This document shows, piece after piece, positions 8,250 to 16,753 of a DNA stretch of 64,000 bases. A program made the position numbers and the translations under genes. The stretch's first letter is position 1. Every line of letters starts with the position of its first letter. This DNA is from a bacterium. GTDB taxonomy: Bacteria; UBA9089; JASEIO01. The notes beneath the pieces are model-generated. The model saw only the letters and a program-made list of their open reading frames with translations, made no database searches and was not told where the DNA came from. The stretch is from the NCBI GenBank assembly GCA_030017475.1, contig JASEIO010000001.1, positions 1 through 64,000 on the forward strand, given 5' to 3'.

Positions 8250-8346
8250 TTATTTACATAGAGATAAGGTAGCTAAAGCCATAAATTCAGACAACATGTC
8301 TCCGAATCTATCCCCAGTCTTTAGTTCACGCCCTTATCTTCTCTAT
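8250..8346 (-). promoter_or_regulatory. Long imperfect hairpin in copy B leader
   Basis: AGATAAGG pairs with CCTTATCT at the base, CTAAAG with CTTTAG in the middle and AGATTC-n-AGAC with GTCT-GAATTT at the tip. It lies 40-130 nt before the copy B start on its mRNA. The words ACTAAAGACTGG and TTTAGCTACC echo the P3 arms of element A. The small frame at 8326-8358 terminates inside it. Confidence 0.45.
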
Positions 8347-8358
8347 TGTTCCATCCAT
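8326..8358 (-). CDS. Possible 10-residue leader peptide
   Basis: A minus-strand frame of ten codons plus stop (MDGTIEKIRA) has a GGGAGGGA ribosome site 8 nt upstream and ends within the leader hairpin. An even shorter frame (MCMMG, 8382-8399) follows a GGAGGTG just upstream. Such frames can arise by chance. They are listed because both have strong ribosome sites in a regulated leader. Confidence 0.25.
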   Translation of the reverse strand: MDGTIEKIRA

Positions 8359-8453
8359 GCGAAAATCCCTCCCTTTTTTTCTTATCCCATCATACACATC
8401 ACCTCCTCTCCTACCTTCCTTGATGAGGAATAATCTTACGAGGCAAAATTATC

Positions 8454-8482
8454 TTGACAAAACTATCCTCTTTGTGTTAAAT
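8454..8482 (+). promoter_or_regulatory. Sigma-70 promoter for small RNA 2 (antisense to copy B leader)
   Basis: TTGACA (8454-8459), 17 bp, TTAAAT (8477-8482). The region from -35 through TCCTCTTTGTG is homologous to the promoter at 2595-2623, although the RNAs that follow differ. Confidence 0.55.
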
Positions 8483-8488
8483 TAAAAA

Positions 8489-8614
8489 AGAGGGCAGAAA
8501 GGTAGACACAATAAAGGCAAAGATAGCCCATGTACCTTCGTGTCACCTTTTCATTCAAGTGTCCTCAAGGGTCGCGGAGAAGTCGCCAATCTCTGTACCG
8601 CGACTCTCTTTCTT
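8489..8614 (+). ncRNA. Putative small structured RNA 2
   Basis: Downstream of the promoter the sequence folds into AAGGTAGACAC/GTGTCACCTT (8499-8509 with 8540-8549, one bulged A, inner GGC/GCC). A GTCGCGG/CCGCGAC hairpin (8571-8577 with 8598-8604) follows, then the T-rich TCTCTTTCTT, a plausible intrinsic terminator. The RNA is antisense to the copy B leader. It is unlike small RNA 1 in sequence but has the same promoter and position. No known family recognised. Confidence 0.38.
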
Positions 8615-8647
8615 AAAAAAGGTATAAGATTTTTAGAAAAGTAGGGG

Positions 8648-8749
8648 GGATAAAGACAAAGAAGGGGAGTGAATCAGAACCTAAGGGGTTCTTGACCTCA
8701 AAAACTAAATTCCCGACCAAGGACTTAGTTGCCTTCTTTTGTCTTATCC
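8648..8749 (+). repeat. Element B, copy 2
   Basis: P1 GACAAAGAAGG/CCTTCTTTTGTC, P2 AGAACC (8676-8681)/GGTTCT (8687-8692), P3 AACTAA (8703-8708)/TTAGTT (8725-8730). It is the inverted near-copy of 2907-3013 with one compensatory pair change in P1 and a one-base change in the P2 loop. Confidence 0.6.
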
Positions 8750-8813
8750 TTCCTGATTGCAAAGAAAGAGAAAATAGTAATTTCTAATTTCCCACTTTCT
8801 TATTTTATTGTTT

Positions 8814-8931
8814 AGGCATAAACAAAAAAGGGATAGCTCAAGAATCCTGACCCCAGATTCCTTGAGACACTGACTAAAAACCGGCGCAAAAGGTATTTTA
8901 GTTACCCTATTTTGTTATATGCCTTTTTTTT
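8814..8931 (+). repeat. Element A, copy 4, with terminator-like tail
   Basis: P1 AGGCATAAACAAAAAAGGG (8814-8832) pairs with 8905-8924 and is followed by a run of eight T, so on the plus strand it should act as an intrinsic terminator. P2 and P3 (8873-8882 with 8892-8902, loop GGCGCAAAA) are as in copy 1. It would stop plus-strand transcription before the HTH operon. Confidence 0.6.
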
Positions 8932-9023
8932 GATGAAACCCAAGACCCTTTAGATTTTGTCTCCCATCCCTTGGAGGTCGTCTTAAGATATCCTATCGAT
9001 TTGTTTCCCTTTCTTATTATTTC

Positions 9024-9050
9024 ATATCGGCAAAAATATAAAAAAACTTA
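9024..9050 (-). promoter_or_regulatory. Sigma-28 (FliA) promoter for copy B
   Basis: On the minus strand: TAAG (9050-9047), 15 bp, GCCGATAT (9031-9024). Start expected near 9017, giving an 800-nt leader to copy B. Same architecture as 3288-3314. Confidence 0.65.
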
Positions 9051-9198
9051 ACACCTTTTTTAGACCAAAAATCTCCTAAGTACTTAGAAATGGCATATTT
9101 ATATTCTTTTAGTTATAAATTAGTTATAAATTACTATCCATTTTGCAACCTTAATCGTTTTTGAATACCAAAAATTTTCTGATTTTTTAAAAAAATAC

Positions 9199-9226
9199 TT
9201 GACAGAATTTAAGATGTTGTTATAAT
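9199..9226 (+). promoter_or_regulatory. Sigma-70 promoter of the HTH-TPR-dprA run
   Basis: TTGACA (9199-9204), 16 bp, TATAAT (9221-9226): near-consensus on both hexamers. A direct repeat TATCCAAACTT (9241-9251 and 9311-9321) lies in the leader and might be an operator, possibly for the HTH protein it precedes (inference). Confidence 0.7.
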
Positions 9227-9369
9227 ATGAGAATGGAAGTTATCCAAACTTATAAAAATGTTTAAAAAATATTACAGATATATAAGATATTACTCAATAT
9301 TAATCAAACCTATCCAAACTTGCCGGCATAGGGAAGACAAGGTTTAAGATACATGGAGGGTATTAGAAA

Positions 9370-9600
9370 ATGGTTTTATATCTTGAGGATTTACGAGAGG
9401 AAGATGCTTTAGAGCGGGAATTAGATAGAATGTTAACTGTAGCTGAGGCCGGAGAACTGCTTGGAGTATCGAAAACCACCATTCGTAGACTTGCTAATTC
9501 AGGGAAGTTGCGATCTTATCGCGTTGGTCCAGGAAAACACAGACGTTTTCGAAAAAGGGATGTGATTCAGATCCTTAAATTGGAGAATAATTATGGATGA
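9370..9600 (+). CDS. Small MerR/excisionase-type helix-turn-helix protein
   Basis: 76 residues. Residues 20-68 form a compact HTH of the excisionase/BldC type (MLTVAEAGELLGVSKTTIRR, then KHRRFRKRDV). An acidic N-terminal tail (EDLREEDALERELDR) precedes it and there is no recombinase-linked context. A GGAGG site lies 10 nt before ATG, and the strong promoter at 9199-9226 drives it. It overlaps the next gene by 8 nt, so they are co-transcribed. Likely a small DNA-binding regulator. Its target is unknown; the adjacent divergent flagellar leader and its own repeated leader sequence are candidates. Confidence 0.75.
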   Translation: MVLYLEDLREEDALERELDRMLTVAEAGELLGVSKTTIRRLANSGKLRSYRVGPGKHRRFRKRDVIQILKLENNYG

Positions 9601-10507
9601 AGATAGTTGTCAGTTTAAAAAGGTTCGACTTAAAAGAATCTGCGCCTGCTTACTGCTTACTGCTTACCTTGGTGGCTGTGGAAGTGAAATAAAGTCGGAG
9701 TATGAACTGGGGAAGAGATACCAGAAGATGGGTGGGAGGTATCTTGATAAGGCAAAGAGATATGAAAGGATGTATAGGGAATCAGGAGACAGAATCTCTT
9801 TGGCAAGGGCAGAAGAGAATTATAAAAAGGCAGAGGTTGATTGGGAAAGAGCTATTTCGCATTATAAAAGGGTTATTGATATGAAGATCTGTGCCTATGA
9901 GAAGACTGCATATCTCTACCAAAGATTAGGGGAGCTTTTAATGCGAAGGGAGTTTTATCCAGAGGCCATTAGATATTATAAACAGGCCTTAGAACTGAAA
10001 CCTAATTCATCTTTAATCTATTGTGATTTAGGGGTATGCTTTGCCAATTTAGGAAAGCATTCTGAAGAATATTTAGATACAGCTATCTCTTGTTATAAAA
10101 GGGCTATAAAATTATCTGAAGATTATGTAGAACCTTATTATGGACTGGCCCTTATCTATTTTTATAAAAAGGATAAGAAACAGGAAGGGATATCTATTTT
10201 AGAGAAGGCAGTGAAGATTTCACCTACCTTTACCAATGGATATATTGCTTTGGCTAAATTTTATTATGAATTGAAAGATTACAGAAGGTCAATTAATAGA
10301 TATCAAGATGCTATCTCTACAAATCCCAGGGCAAGGGATAATGCAGACTACTATTTTAATATAGGTGTTATGTATAGGATGTTAAAAAGTGATGAATTGG
10401 CTATTGAGAATTTTAGAAAGGCCCTGAAGGTAGATAAAAATCACAGAGCTTCAAAAGAAGAGCTTAGACGCCTTGGAGTTATAGTCAGTGATAGGTTTAG
10501 AAGATGA
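9593..10507 (+). CDS. TPR-repeat lipoprotein
   Basis: 304 residues. A lipobox-like end of a signal peptide (LLLTAYLGGC, Cys29) suggests membrane anchoring. Tetratricopeptide repeats then fill residues about 100-290 (for example AIRYYKQALELKPNSSLIY, AISCYKRAIKLSEDYVEPY, AIENFRKALKVDKNHRA). TPRs mediate protein-protein contacts; no catalytic domain is seen. The start overlaps the HTH gene and the stop overlaps dprA by 4 nt. The signal-peptide codons contain the tandem word ctgctta (9648-9666), one of several short-period repeats inside genes in this window. Function unknown beyond scaffold or assembly. Confidence 0.75.
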   Translation: MDEDSCQFKKVRLKRICACLLLTAYLGGCGSEIKSEYELGKRYQKMGGRYLDKAKRYERMYRESGDRISLARAEENYKKAEVDWERAISHYKRVIDMKICAYEKTAYLYQRLGELLMRREFYPEAIRYYKQALELKPNSSLIYCDLGVCFANLGKHSEEYLDTAISCYKRAIKLSEDYVEPYYGLALIYFYKKDKKQEGISILEKAVKISPTFTNGYIALAKFYYELKDYRRSINRYQDAISTNPRARDNADYYFNIGVMYRMLKSDELAIENFRKALKVDKNHRASKEELRRLGVIVSDRFRR

Positions 10508-11598
10508 GTGATTTAGAGGCATGGGTTACCTTAAATATGATAGATGGATTGGGGTATTCGAAGATTGGGGCATTGGTTAATTATTTTGGTACCCCAAGAA
10601 GGGTTTTACAGGCAAAGATGGATGAACTAATGAAGGTAGATGGGGTGGGGAAGATATTGGCTTCGCATATAATAAATGCTCGTAAGCGTATCTCAGCTGA
10701 GCATGAGATAGATAAGGCACAGCGCCTTGGAGCTAAAATCTTATCACTTGATGATCCAGATTATCCTGTCCTGTTAAGACATATCTTTTCGCCACCTCTT
10801 GTTTTATATGTAAAAGGAGAGGTTAAGCCAGAAGACAGCGTAAGCTTAGCTGTTATTGGGAGTCGTTTTGCTACCTCATACGGTAAGTCAATTACCCATA
10901 AATTGGTTAGGGGATTGGTGGAAAAAGGGGTTACTATAGTTTCTGGTGCAGCTCGAGGGATTGATTCCGTAGCCCATTTAGCAGCAATTGCATCAGGTGG
11001 TAGAACCTTAGCTGTCTTGGGATCTGGGATTGATGTTCCTTATCCGCCAGAAAATAAGCACCTAATGGAAGATATCGCTAAACAGGGTGCAGTTTTAACT
11101 GAATTTCCAATAGGAACAGCACCCCTTCGGTTTAATTTTCCGAGGAGAAATAGGATTATTTCAGGATTGAGTTTAGGGGTGGTGGTGGTTGAAGCCGCAG
11201 AGCGATCAGGGGCATTAATTACTGCAAGGTTTGCCGCAGAACAGGGAAGAGAGGTTTTTGCTGTTCCAGGGCAGGCACTTGGCGTTCGATCAAGGGGGAC
11301 TAACCGTTTGATAAAGGAAGGGGCAAAGTTAGTGGAGGGAGTGGAGGATATAATAGAGGAGTTTTCGGACATCTTCTCTGGTTTGAGAAAGGAGAGGGAG
11401 ATTGAGAAAAAGAAGGTGGACATGTTAGAAGGACATGATGAGGAGATCTATAATTTAATTACCTCGGAATCAAAGCATATTGATCAGATTGTAAGGGAAT
11501 GTGCTTTACCTGTTTCACAGGTTTGGTCAACACTCTTAAATTTGGAGATGAAGGGTCTAATTCGTCAATTAAGAGGAAAATTCTTCTTGCGGACATAA
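10504..11598 (+). CDS. dprA: DNA processing protein DprA
   Basis: 364 residues, the usual DprA/Smf length. An N-terminal helix-hairpin-helix (VDGVGKILASHI, about 44-57) precedes the Rossmann DprA core. Core motifs are GSRFATSYGK (from 119), GAARGIDSVAHLAA, GSGIDVPYP, FPRRNRIISGLS and ERSGALITA. A C-terminal winged helix follows (SESKHIDQIVREC...LEMKGLIRQLRGKFF). DprA binds single-stranded DNA and loads RecA during transformation. It starts with ATGA overlapping the upstream TPR gene. The dprA-topA-xerC order is common in Bacillota and several other phyla. Confidence 0.95.
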   Translation: MSDLEAWVTLNMIDGLGYSKIGALVNYFGTPRRVLQAKMDELMKVDGVGKILASHIINARKRISAEHEIDKAQRLGAKILSLDDPDYPVLLRHIFSPPLVLYVKGEVKPEDSVSLAVIGSRFATSYGKSITHKLVRGLVEKGVTIVSGAARGIDSVAHLAAIASGGRTLAVLGSGIDVPYPPENKHLMEDIAKQGAVLTEFPIGTAPLRFNFPRRNRIISGLSLGVVVVEAAERSGALITARFAAEQGREVFAVPGQALGVRSRGTNRLIKEGAKLVEGVEDIIEEFSDIFSGLRKEREIEKKKVDMLEGHDEEIYNLITSESKHIDQIVRECALPVSQVWSTLLNLEMKGLIRQLRGKFFLRT

Positions 11599-11685
11599 TA
11601 GAGACAGGATAAGATTCTAATGAGGATGTTTAGAATTTTGAACATTTAATTTCGGATTTTTACCTTCTGACTTTAGAGGGTTGGA

Positions 11686-13743
11686 ATGAAGTCATTAGTG
11701 ATTGTGGAGTCGCCTACAAAGGCAAAGACCTTAGGAAAATTTCTGGGGCATGATTTTTTGATTAAGGCGTCTTTTGGACATGTGAAGGATTTACCTAAAA
11801 GGTCCTTAGGGGTGGATATAGATGATAATTTTAAAACCCATTATCAAGTGATAAAAGGGAAAGATAAGGTGTTAGAAGAGATCAAATCACTATCCAAACA
11901 TGTCTCATCTATCTATTTAGCTACTGACCCTGATCGGGAAGGGGAGGCTATAGGTTGGCATATAGCCGAAGAGTTAGATGGGAAGTGTGTAATTTACCGT
12001 ATAATTCTTCATGAGATTACAGAAGAGGCTGTTTTTCGAGCACTGCGCAGTCCTGGGAAGATAGATCTTAACAAGGTCTGGTCTCAAACAGCTCGGAGGA
12101 TTTTAGATAGACTGGTAGGTTATAAGATTTCGCCTCTTCTTTGGAAGAAGGTAAGAGCAGGGCTTTCTGCTGGAAGGGTCCAGTCCGCAGCAGTTCGCCT
12201 AATCTGTGATTTAGAGCATAAGATAGAGGAATTTATAGAGGAAGAATATTGGGAAGTGGAGGCACGGCTTCAGGATGGAGGGATTTCCTTTCGGGCGAGG
12301 TTACATTCAATCGATGGGAAAAAGGTGGAGCTTAGAAACAAGGAAGAGGTGGATCGTATTTTATCCATCCTTCGTTCGGAGAGATTTCAGGTTTGCAAGA
12401 TTAGCTCCAAGGATAAAAGGAGATTTCCCCCACCTCCATTTACTACCAGTACATTACAACAGGAGGCAGTAAAAGGGTTAGCCTTTTCAGTGAAAAAGAC
12501 CATGGAGATAGCTCAAATGCTTTATGAGGGGATAGAGATTGGAGAGGAAGGGCCGATTGGTTTAATTACCTATATGAGGACAGATTCAATTAGGGTAGAA
12601 AAGGCCTTTGTTGAGAAAACTCGGGAGTTCATTGGTAGGTGTTTTGGGAAGGATTTTCTTCCAGAAAGGCCACATGTATATAAAAGCAGAAGAGGGGCAC
12701 AAGAGGCCCATGAGGCAATCAGACCAACATCTTTAGAAAGAACCCCAGATAAGATAAAGAGGTATTTAACAGAGGATCAATATAGGCTTTATAGATTAAT
12801 CTGGGAGAGATTTTTAGGTTCCCAAATGAAAGAGGCACGCTTTAAGATAACTACTGTAGATATAAAAGCTGGGGAATATCTATTTAGAGCTGTAACTACG
12901 GACTTGCGCTTTCCAGGATATACAAAGGTTTATCTAGAAGAAGAAAAGAAGGAGGAAAAGGAAGAGACATCGATTTTACCTAATCTTTCACCTAACTCCA
13001 AATTAAGTTTAATAGAATTATGTCCAAAACAGCACTTCACTCGCCCTCCTGGAAGGTTCACTGAGGCAAGCTTGGTTAAATGCTTAGAAGAAGAAGGAAT
13101 TGGTAGACCAAGTACTTATGTTACTATAATTAGTACAATCTTATCGAGGGGGTATGTTAGAAAAGAAAAAGGAAGGTTTTATCCCACAGAGCTTGGTCTA
13201 TTGGTAAATGGTCTTCTTATGGAGAACTTCCCCGAGATATTGGATATAAAATTTACTGCTTCCTTAGAAGAAGAACTAGATAAGATTGAGGAAGGGAAGG
13301 TTTCTTGGGTAGATGTATTAAGGGAATTTTGGAAGGGATTTTCTACCGCTTTAGAAAATGCAAAGCGGAAGATGCAGGATGTAAAGAAGGAACAAGAAAA
13401 GGAAACAGAAGAGATATGTCCAGAGTGTAATGGAAGGCTTGTTGTTAAAACTAATCGCTATGGAGATAACTTTTTATCATGCAGCAGCTATCCTAAATGT
13501 AGGTTTGCTAAGCCGATTGGAATTGGCGTAGATTGTCCAGCCTGTGGAGGAGAGATAATTCATAGATATGGAAAAAAAGGGAGGAGGTTTTTCGGTTGTA
13601 GCAATTATCCCGAGTGTAACTTTTTGAGCTTTGATGAACCAACATACGAAACTTGTCCAGAATGTGGGAAGATGCTGGTTAGGAAAAAGGGAAGAGGATA
13701 CCTTGCCTGTATTGCGTGTGGATATCTTTTAAAGAGGCCTTAA
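11686..13743 (+). CDS. topA: DNA topoisomerase I (type IA)
   Basis: 685 residues. Toprim domain at the N-terminus (VIVESPTKAK, then DPDREGEAI near residue 82). The active-site tyrosine is Tyr296 in GLITYMRTDSIR. The C-terminus carries three CxxC zinc-ribbon modules (CPECNGRLVV, CPACGGEIIHRYG, CPECGKMLVRKKG); the last has CIACG as its second pair. It relaxes negative supercoils by single-strand passage. An 87-bp gap after dprA has no clear terminator. Start ATG follows AGGGTTGGA. Confidence 0.97.
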   Translation: MKSLVIVESPTKAKTLGKFLGHDFLIKASFGHVKDLPKRSLGVDIDDNFKTHYQVIKGKDKVLEEIKSLSKHVSSIYLATDPDREGEAIGWHIAEELDGKCVIYRIILHEITEEAVFRALRSPGKIDLNKVWSQTARRILDRLVGYKISPLLWKKVRAGLSAGRVQSAAVRLICDLEHKIEEFIEEEYWEVEARLQDGGISFRARLHSIDGKKVELRNKEEVDRILSILRSERFQVCKISSKDKRRFPPPPFTTSTLQQEAVKGLAFSVKKTMEIAQMLYEGIEIGEEGPIGLITYMRTDSIRVEKAFVEKTREFIGRCFGKDFLPERPHVYKSRRGAQEAHEAIRPTSLERTPDKIKRYLTEDQYRLYRLIWERFLGSQMKEARFKITTVDIKAGEYLFRAVTTDLRFPGYTKVYLEEEKKEEKEETSILPNLSPNSKLSLIELCPKQHFTRPPGRFTEASLVKCLEEEGIGRPSTYVTIISTILSRGYVRKEKGRFYPTELGLLVNGLLMENFPEILDIKFTASLEEELDKIEEGKVSWVDVLREFWKGFSTALENAKRKMQDVKKEQEKETEEICPECNGRLVVKTNRYGDNFLSCSSYPKCRFAKPIGIGVDCPACGGEIIHRYGKKGRRFFGCSNYPECNFLSFDEPTYETCPECGKMLVRKKGRGYLACIACGYLLKRP

Positions 13744-13767
13744 GGATTAGGACTTATAGCTTAACTT

Positions 13768-14655
13768 ATGGAGTATTTGGATGAATTTATGGCATACTTA
13801 GAAATGGAGAGAAATCTTTCTCTGAATACCTTAAGAAGTTACCGTACAGATATCTTACTTTTCCGAAAGTTTTTAGGTTTCATAAATTTTAAAGGAGTTA
13901 CGCATACATCCCTTAGGAGGTATCTTTCTTATTTACAGAAAGAAGGTTTTGCCAGAACGACAATTGCTCGAAAATTGGCATCCCTTCGTTCATTCTTTAG
14001 ATTTCTTTGTAGATGGGGTTATGTAGATTCTAATCCAGTAGAGCCCATATCAACACCAAAGTTATCTAAGAGATTACCAGCTTTTCTATATCTGAAAGAG
14101 GTTGAAGAACTGATCTCTCTTCCAGATGAGAAAACGGCCTTTGGTTTAAGAGATAAAGCAATCTTAGAGGTTTTGTATTCTTCTGGCGCACGAGTTGAAG
14201 AATTGGTAAACTTGAACTTAGAAGATATCGATTTTTTGGGTGGGATGGCTAAGCTCTTAAGAAAGGGTGGAAAAGAGAGAATGGTTCCAATAGGTTCATA
14301 CGCCCTCCAGGCTTTAGAGAGATACATAGAAAGAAGGGATGAATTCGTTAAACGCGTAAAATCGAACGATGAATCAGCATGTGCCTTGTTTTTGAATAGA
14401 TGGGGTAAGCGATTATCGAGTAGAGGAGTTAGGATGATAATGGATAGGTATATTAAGAGGCTTTCTTTCAAGAAGCATGTCTCTCCCCATACCTTACGTC
14501 ATACATTTGCCACTCATCTTCTGGATAGAGGAGCCGATTTGCGATCAGTGCAGGAATTATTGGGGCATGTCAAATTATCAACTACCCAAATCTATACCCA
14601 TGTTACTAAAGAAGGATTAAAGGAGGTTTATGATCGTACCCATCCAAGGGCATAA
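13768..14655 (+). CDS. xerC: Tyrosine recombinase, XerC/XerD type
   Basis: 295 residues, full Xer length. An N-terminal SAM-like core-binding domain (EMERNLSLNTLRSYRTDI) precedes the catalytic domain. Catalytic residues: Arg in SSGARVEELV (about 140), Lys in LLRKGGKERMVP, His-x-x-Arg in PHTLRHTFATH, His in LLGHVKLSTTQ and the nucleophile Tyr near 276 (IYTHVT). It resolves chromosome dimers at dif with a partner Xer. The place between topA and hslV matches xerC (codV) in Bacillota. No integrase-type neighbours, so a mobile-element role is unlikely. Confidence 0.9.
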   Translation: MEYLDEFMAYLEMERNLSLNTLRSYRTDILLFRKFLGFINFKGVTHTSLRRYLSYLQKEGFARTTIARKLASLRSFFRFLCRWGYVDSNPVEPISTPKLSKRLPAFLYLKEVEELISLPDEKTAFGLRDKAILEVLYSSGARVEELVNLNLEDIDFLGGMAKLLRKGGKERMVPIGSYALQALERYIERRDEFVKRVKSNDESACALFLNRWGKRLSSRGVRMIMDRYIKRLSFKKHVSPHTLRHTFATHLLDRGADLRSVQELLGHVKLSTTQIYTHVTKEGLKEVYDRTHPRA

Positions 14656-14685
14656 GGGTTGTTAGTAGACAGAAAGGAGGTATAT

Positions 14686-15279
14686 ATGTATTATGAGATA
14701 GATAGATATCTTCCAATAGAGGTGTCTACTACTCGCTGTCCACTGTCTACTACCTTTCATGGGACGACTATAGTGGCTGTGAGACATAATGGACGGGTGG
14801 CTATTGGTGGGGATGGACAGGTGAGTTTCGGCAATGTTGTAATGAAGCATCGGGCAAAAAAGATAAGAAGGATGTATAAAGATCAAGTCTTAGCTGGTTT
14901 TGCAGGAACTGTAGCAGACGCCTTCACCCTGTTTGAGAGGTTTGAAGGGAAGTTAGATGAATTTAAAGGCAACTTACCAAGGGCAGCAGTGGAATTGGCT
15001 AAAGAATGGAGAACAGATAAATTTTTGAGAAGACTGGAGGCGCTTTTGGCAGTGGTAGATAAGGACCATTCCCTCGTCATTTCAGGGCAAGGAGAGGTGA
15101 TTGAACCTGATGATGGAGTTATTGGTATTGGGTCTGGTGGCTCTTTCGGTTTAGCGTCAGCAAGGGCATTAATCAGACATTCAAGATTGTCTGCTGCCCA
15201 AATTGTCAAGATAGCGTTAGAGATAGCCTCTGAGATCTGTGTCTTTACTAATAAGGAAATAACAGTAGAGGAACTTTAA
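14686..15279 (+). CDS. hslV: HslV (ClpQ) peptidase subunit with long propeptide
   Basis: I chose the ATG at 14686 because AAAGGAGG lies 6 nt upstream; this gives 197 residues. The mature N-terminal threonine is Thr27 in [40 protein letters not shown] and [14 protein letters not shown] are family motifs. Partner HslU is next. Most HslV have zero to a few residues before the catalytic Thr; this one has 26, partly encoded by a short repetitive word (gtctactactcgctgtccactgtctac). The propeptide must be removed for activity, if translation starts there. Confidence 0.93.
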   Translation: MYYEIDRYLPIEVSTTRCPLSTTFHGTTIVAVRHNGRVAIGGDGQVSFGNVVMKHRAKKIRRMYKDQVLAGFAGTVADAFTLFERFEGKLDEFKGNLPRAAVELAKEWRTDKFLRRLEALLAVVDKDHSLVISGQGEVIEPDDGVIGIGSGGSFGLASARALIRHSRLSAAQIVKIALEIASEICVFTNKEITVEEL

Positions 15280-15323
15280 ACCGTTGTTTGTCTGTTATGG
15301 ATTGAGACAGGAGGACTGATAAT

Positions 15324-16652
15324 GTGGATGGTTTAACGCCTAAACAGATTGTAAAAGAACTGGATAAGTACATTATTTCGCAGGACGAGGCCAAAAGGTC
15401 AGTGGCTATTGCCTTGAGAAACAGGACCAGGAGGAAGGAATTGCCAGAAGAGTTAAGGGACGAGGTAGCTCCAAAGAATATAATTATGATTGGTCCAACA
15501 GGGGTAGGGAAGACGGAGATTGCTCGAAGATTAGCGCGTCTTGCTAACGCCCCTTTTTTGAAAGTAGAAGCTACAAAGTTTACTGAGGTTGGTTATGTGG
15601 GACGTGATGTAGAATCAATGATTAGGGATCTGACTAATATTGCGGTAGCTATGATCAAGCAAGAAGAGATTCAAAATGTAGAAGATAAGGCAAAGGAATT
15701 GGCTGAGGAACGTATTTTGGATATATTGTTGCCCGCTCCTCCGCAGAAAGATGTGGAGGATAAAGATCGGTTTATGGCAACCCGTGATAAATTGAGAAAA
15801 AGATTGCAAGAGGGAAGTCTTGAAGATCGATTAGTGGAAATTGAGGTGAAGGAGACCTTTGTTCCAATGATAGAGATATTTTCTACATCGGGAATAGAGG
15901 GAATGGATTTGGGGTTTTCTGATGTCTTTTCCAATCTCTTTCCACAAAAGAAAAGAAGAAGAAAGGTAAGGATAAGAGAGGCAAGAGGAATATTACAAAA
16001 TGAAGAGGCTAACAAATTGATTGATATGGAGCAAGTGACAAGAAGGGCAATTAAAAAGGTAGAGGATTCAGGGATAATTTTTTTAGATGAGATAGATAAG
16101 ATTTGTGGTGGTAATTCCAGCTCTTCGCCAGATGTATCGAGGGAGGGGGTACAAAGGGATATCCTTCCAATTGTTGAAGGTTCAACAGTTAATACAAAGT
16201 ACGGACCAGTTAAAACAGATCATATCTTATTCATTGCCGCAGGAACCTTTCATTCAACTAAACCATCGGATTTGATTCCAGAGTTACAGGGAAGATTTCC
16301 AATTAGAGTTGAATTGACATCCTTAGGTGAAGAAGAGTTTAAGCGCATTTTAACTGAGCCTCGTAATGCCTTAATTAAACAGTATATAGCTCTTATGAAA
16401 ACAGAGGATGTGGAGTTGAGGTTTGAAGAAGACGCAATTTCGGAAATTGCCTCCATTGCCTGCCAGGTAAATGAACAGACAGAGAATATTGGAGCAAGGA
16501 GATTGCACACAATCCTTGAGAAGGTATTAGAGGAGATTTCTTTTTCGGCACCCGAACTGAAAAATAAAAAAATAAATATTACGGCGGATTATGTCAAAGA
16601 AAGACTTTCAAGGATTACCAAAGATAAAGACTTAAGTAAATACATACTATAA
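15324..16652 (+). CDS. hslU: HslU (ClpY) ATPase subunit
   Basis: 442 residues from a GTG start with AGGAGG 10 nt upstream. [20 protein letters not shown] is the family N-terminus. Walker [10 protein letters not shown] (about 56-64) and Walker [11 protein letters not shown] (about 251) lie either side of the I domain (110-240). The C-terminal tail ends DLSKYIL, which docks into HslV. It unfolds proteins and feeds them to HslV. Co-transcribed with hslV (44-bp gap). Confidence 0.97.
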   Translation: MDGLTPKQIVKELDKYIISQDEAKRSVAIALRNRTRRKELPEELRDEVAPKNIIMIGPTGVGKTEIARRLARLANAPFLKVEATKFTEVGYVGRDVESMIRDLTNIAVAMIKQEEIQNVEDKAKELAEERILDILLPAPPQKDVEDKDRFMATRDKLRKRLQEGSLEDRLVEIEVKETFVPMIEIFSTSGIEGMDLGFSDVFSNLFPQKKRRRKVRIREARGILQNEEANKLIDMEQVTRRAIKKVEDSGIIFLDEIDKICGGNSSSSPDVSREGVQRDILPIVEGSTVNTKYGPVKTDHILFIAAGTFHSTKPSDLIPELQGRFPIRVELTSLGEEEFKRILTEPRNALIKQYIALMKTEDVELRFEEDAISEIASIACQVNEQTENIGARRLHTILEKVLEEISFSAPELKNKKINITADYVKERLSRITKDKDLSKYIL

Positions 16653-16670
16653 ATTCTATAAATTATAATT

Positions 16671-16697
16671 TAAGATTTAAATATAAAATGTCGATAA
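16671..16697 (+). promoter_or_regulatory. Sigma-28-type promoter before flgB
   Basis: TAAG (16671-16674), 15 bp, GTCGATAA (16690-16697). One mismatch in each box from TAAA-N15-GCCGATAA. The leader to flgB would be about 50 nt. The -35 box and the following ATTTAA are identical to the flgD promoter at 25269. Confidence 0.55.
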
Positions 16698-16753
16698 ATA
16701 TAATAAGATAAAGAACAGAAGGAGCTGATTTCTGATTTAATGGGAGGGGGAAG

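Larger units (their letters stand above)
8214..9369. other. Divergent gene-free block between copy B and the HTH gene
   Basis: No protein gene longer than a leader peptide is credible here. On the minus strand, toward copy B, it contains a sigma-28 promoter (9024-9050), two tiny frames with good ribosome sites and a long hairpin (8250-8346). On the plus strand it contains a sigma-70 promoter and small RNA (8454-8614), element B (8648-8749), element A ending in a T run (8814-8931), and the strong promoter of the HTH operon (9199-9226). It is a rearranged duplicate of 2408-3602. Confidence 0.7.

Noticed and set aside
2630-8931. Insertion-sequence ends or MITEs
   Set aside because: No transposase, no target-site duplications that I can see, and the stems show compensatory change. 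A mobile palindrome cannot be fully excluded.
13768-14655. XerC-like gene as a phage or element integrase
   Set aside because: It sits in the conserved topA-xerC-hslV order with no element genes or attachment repeats.
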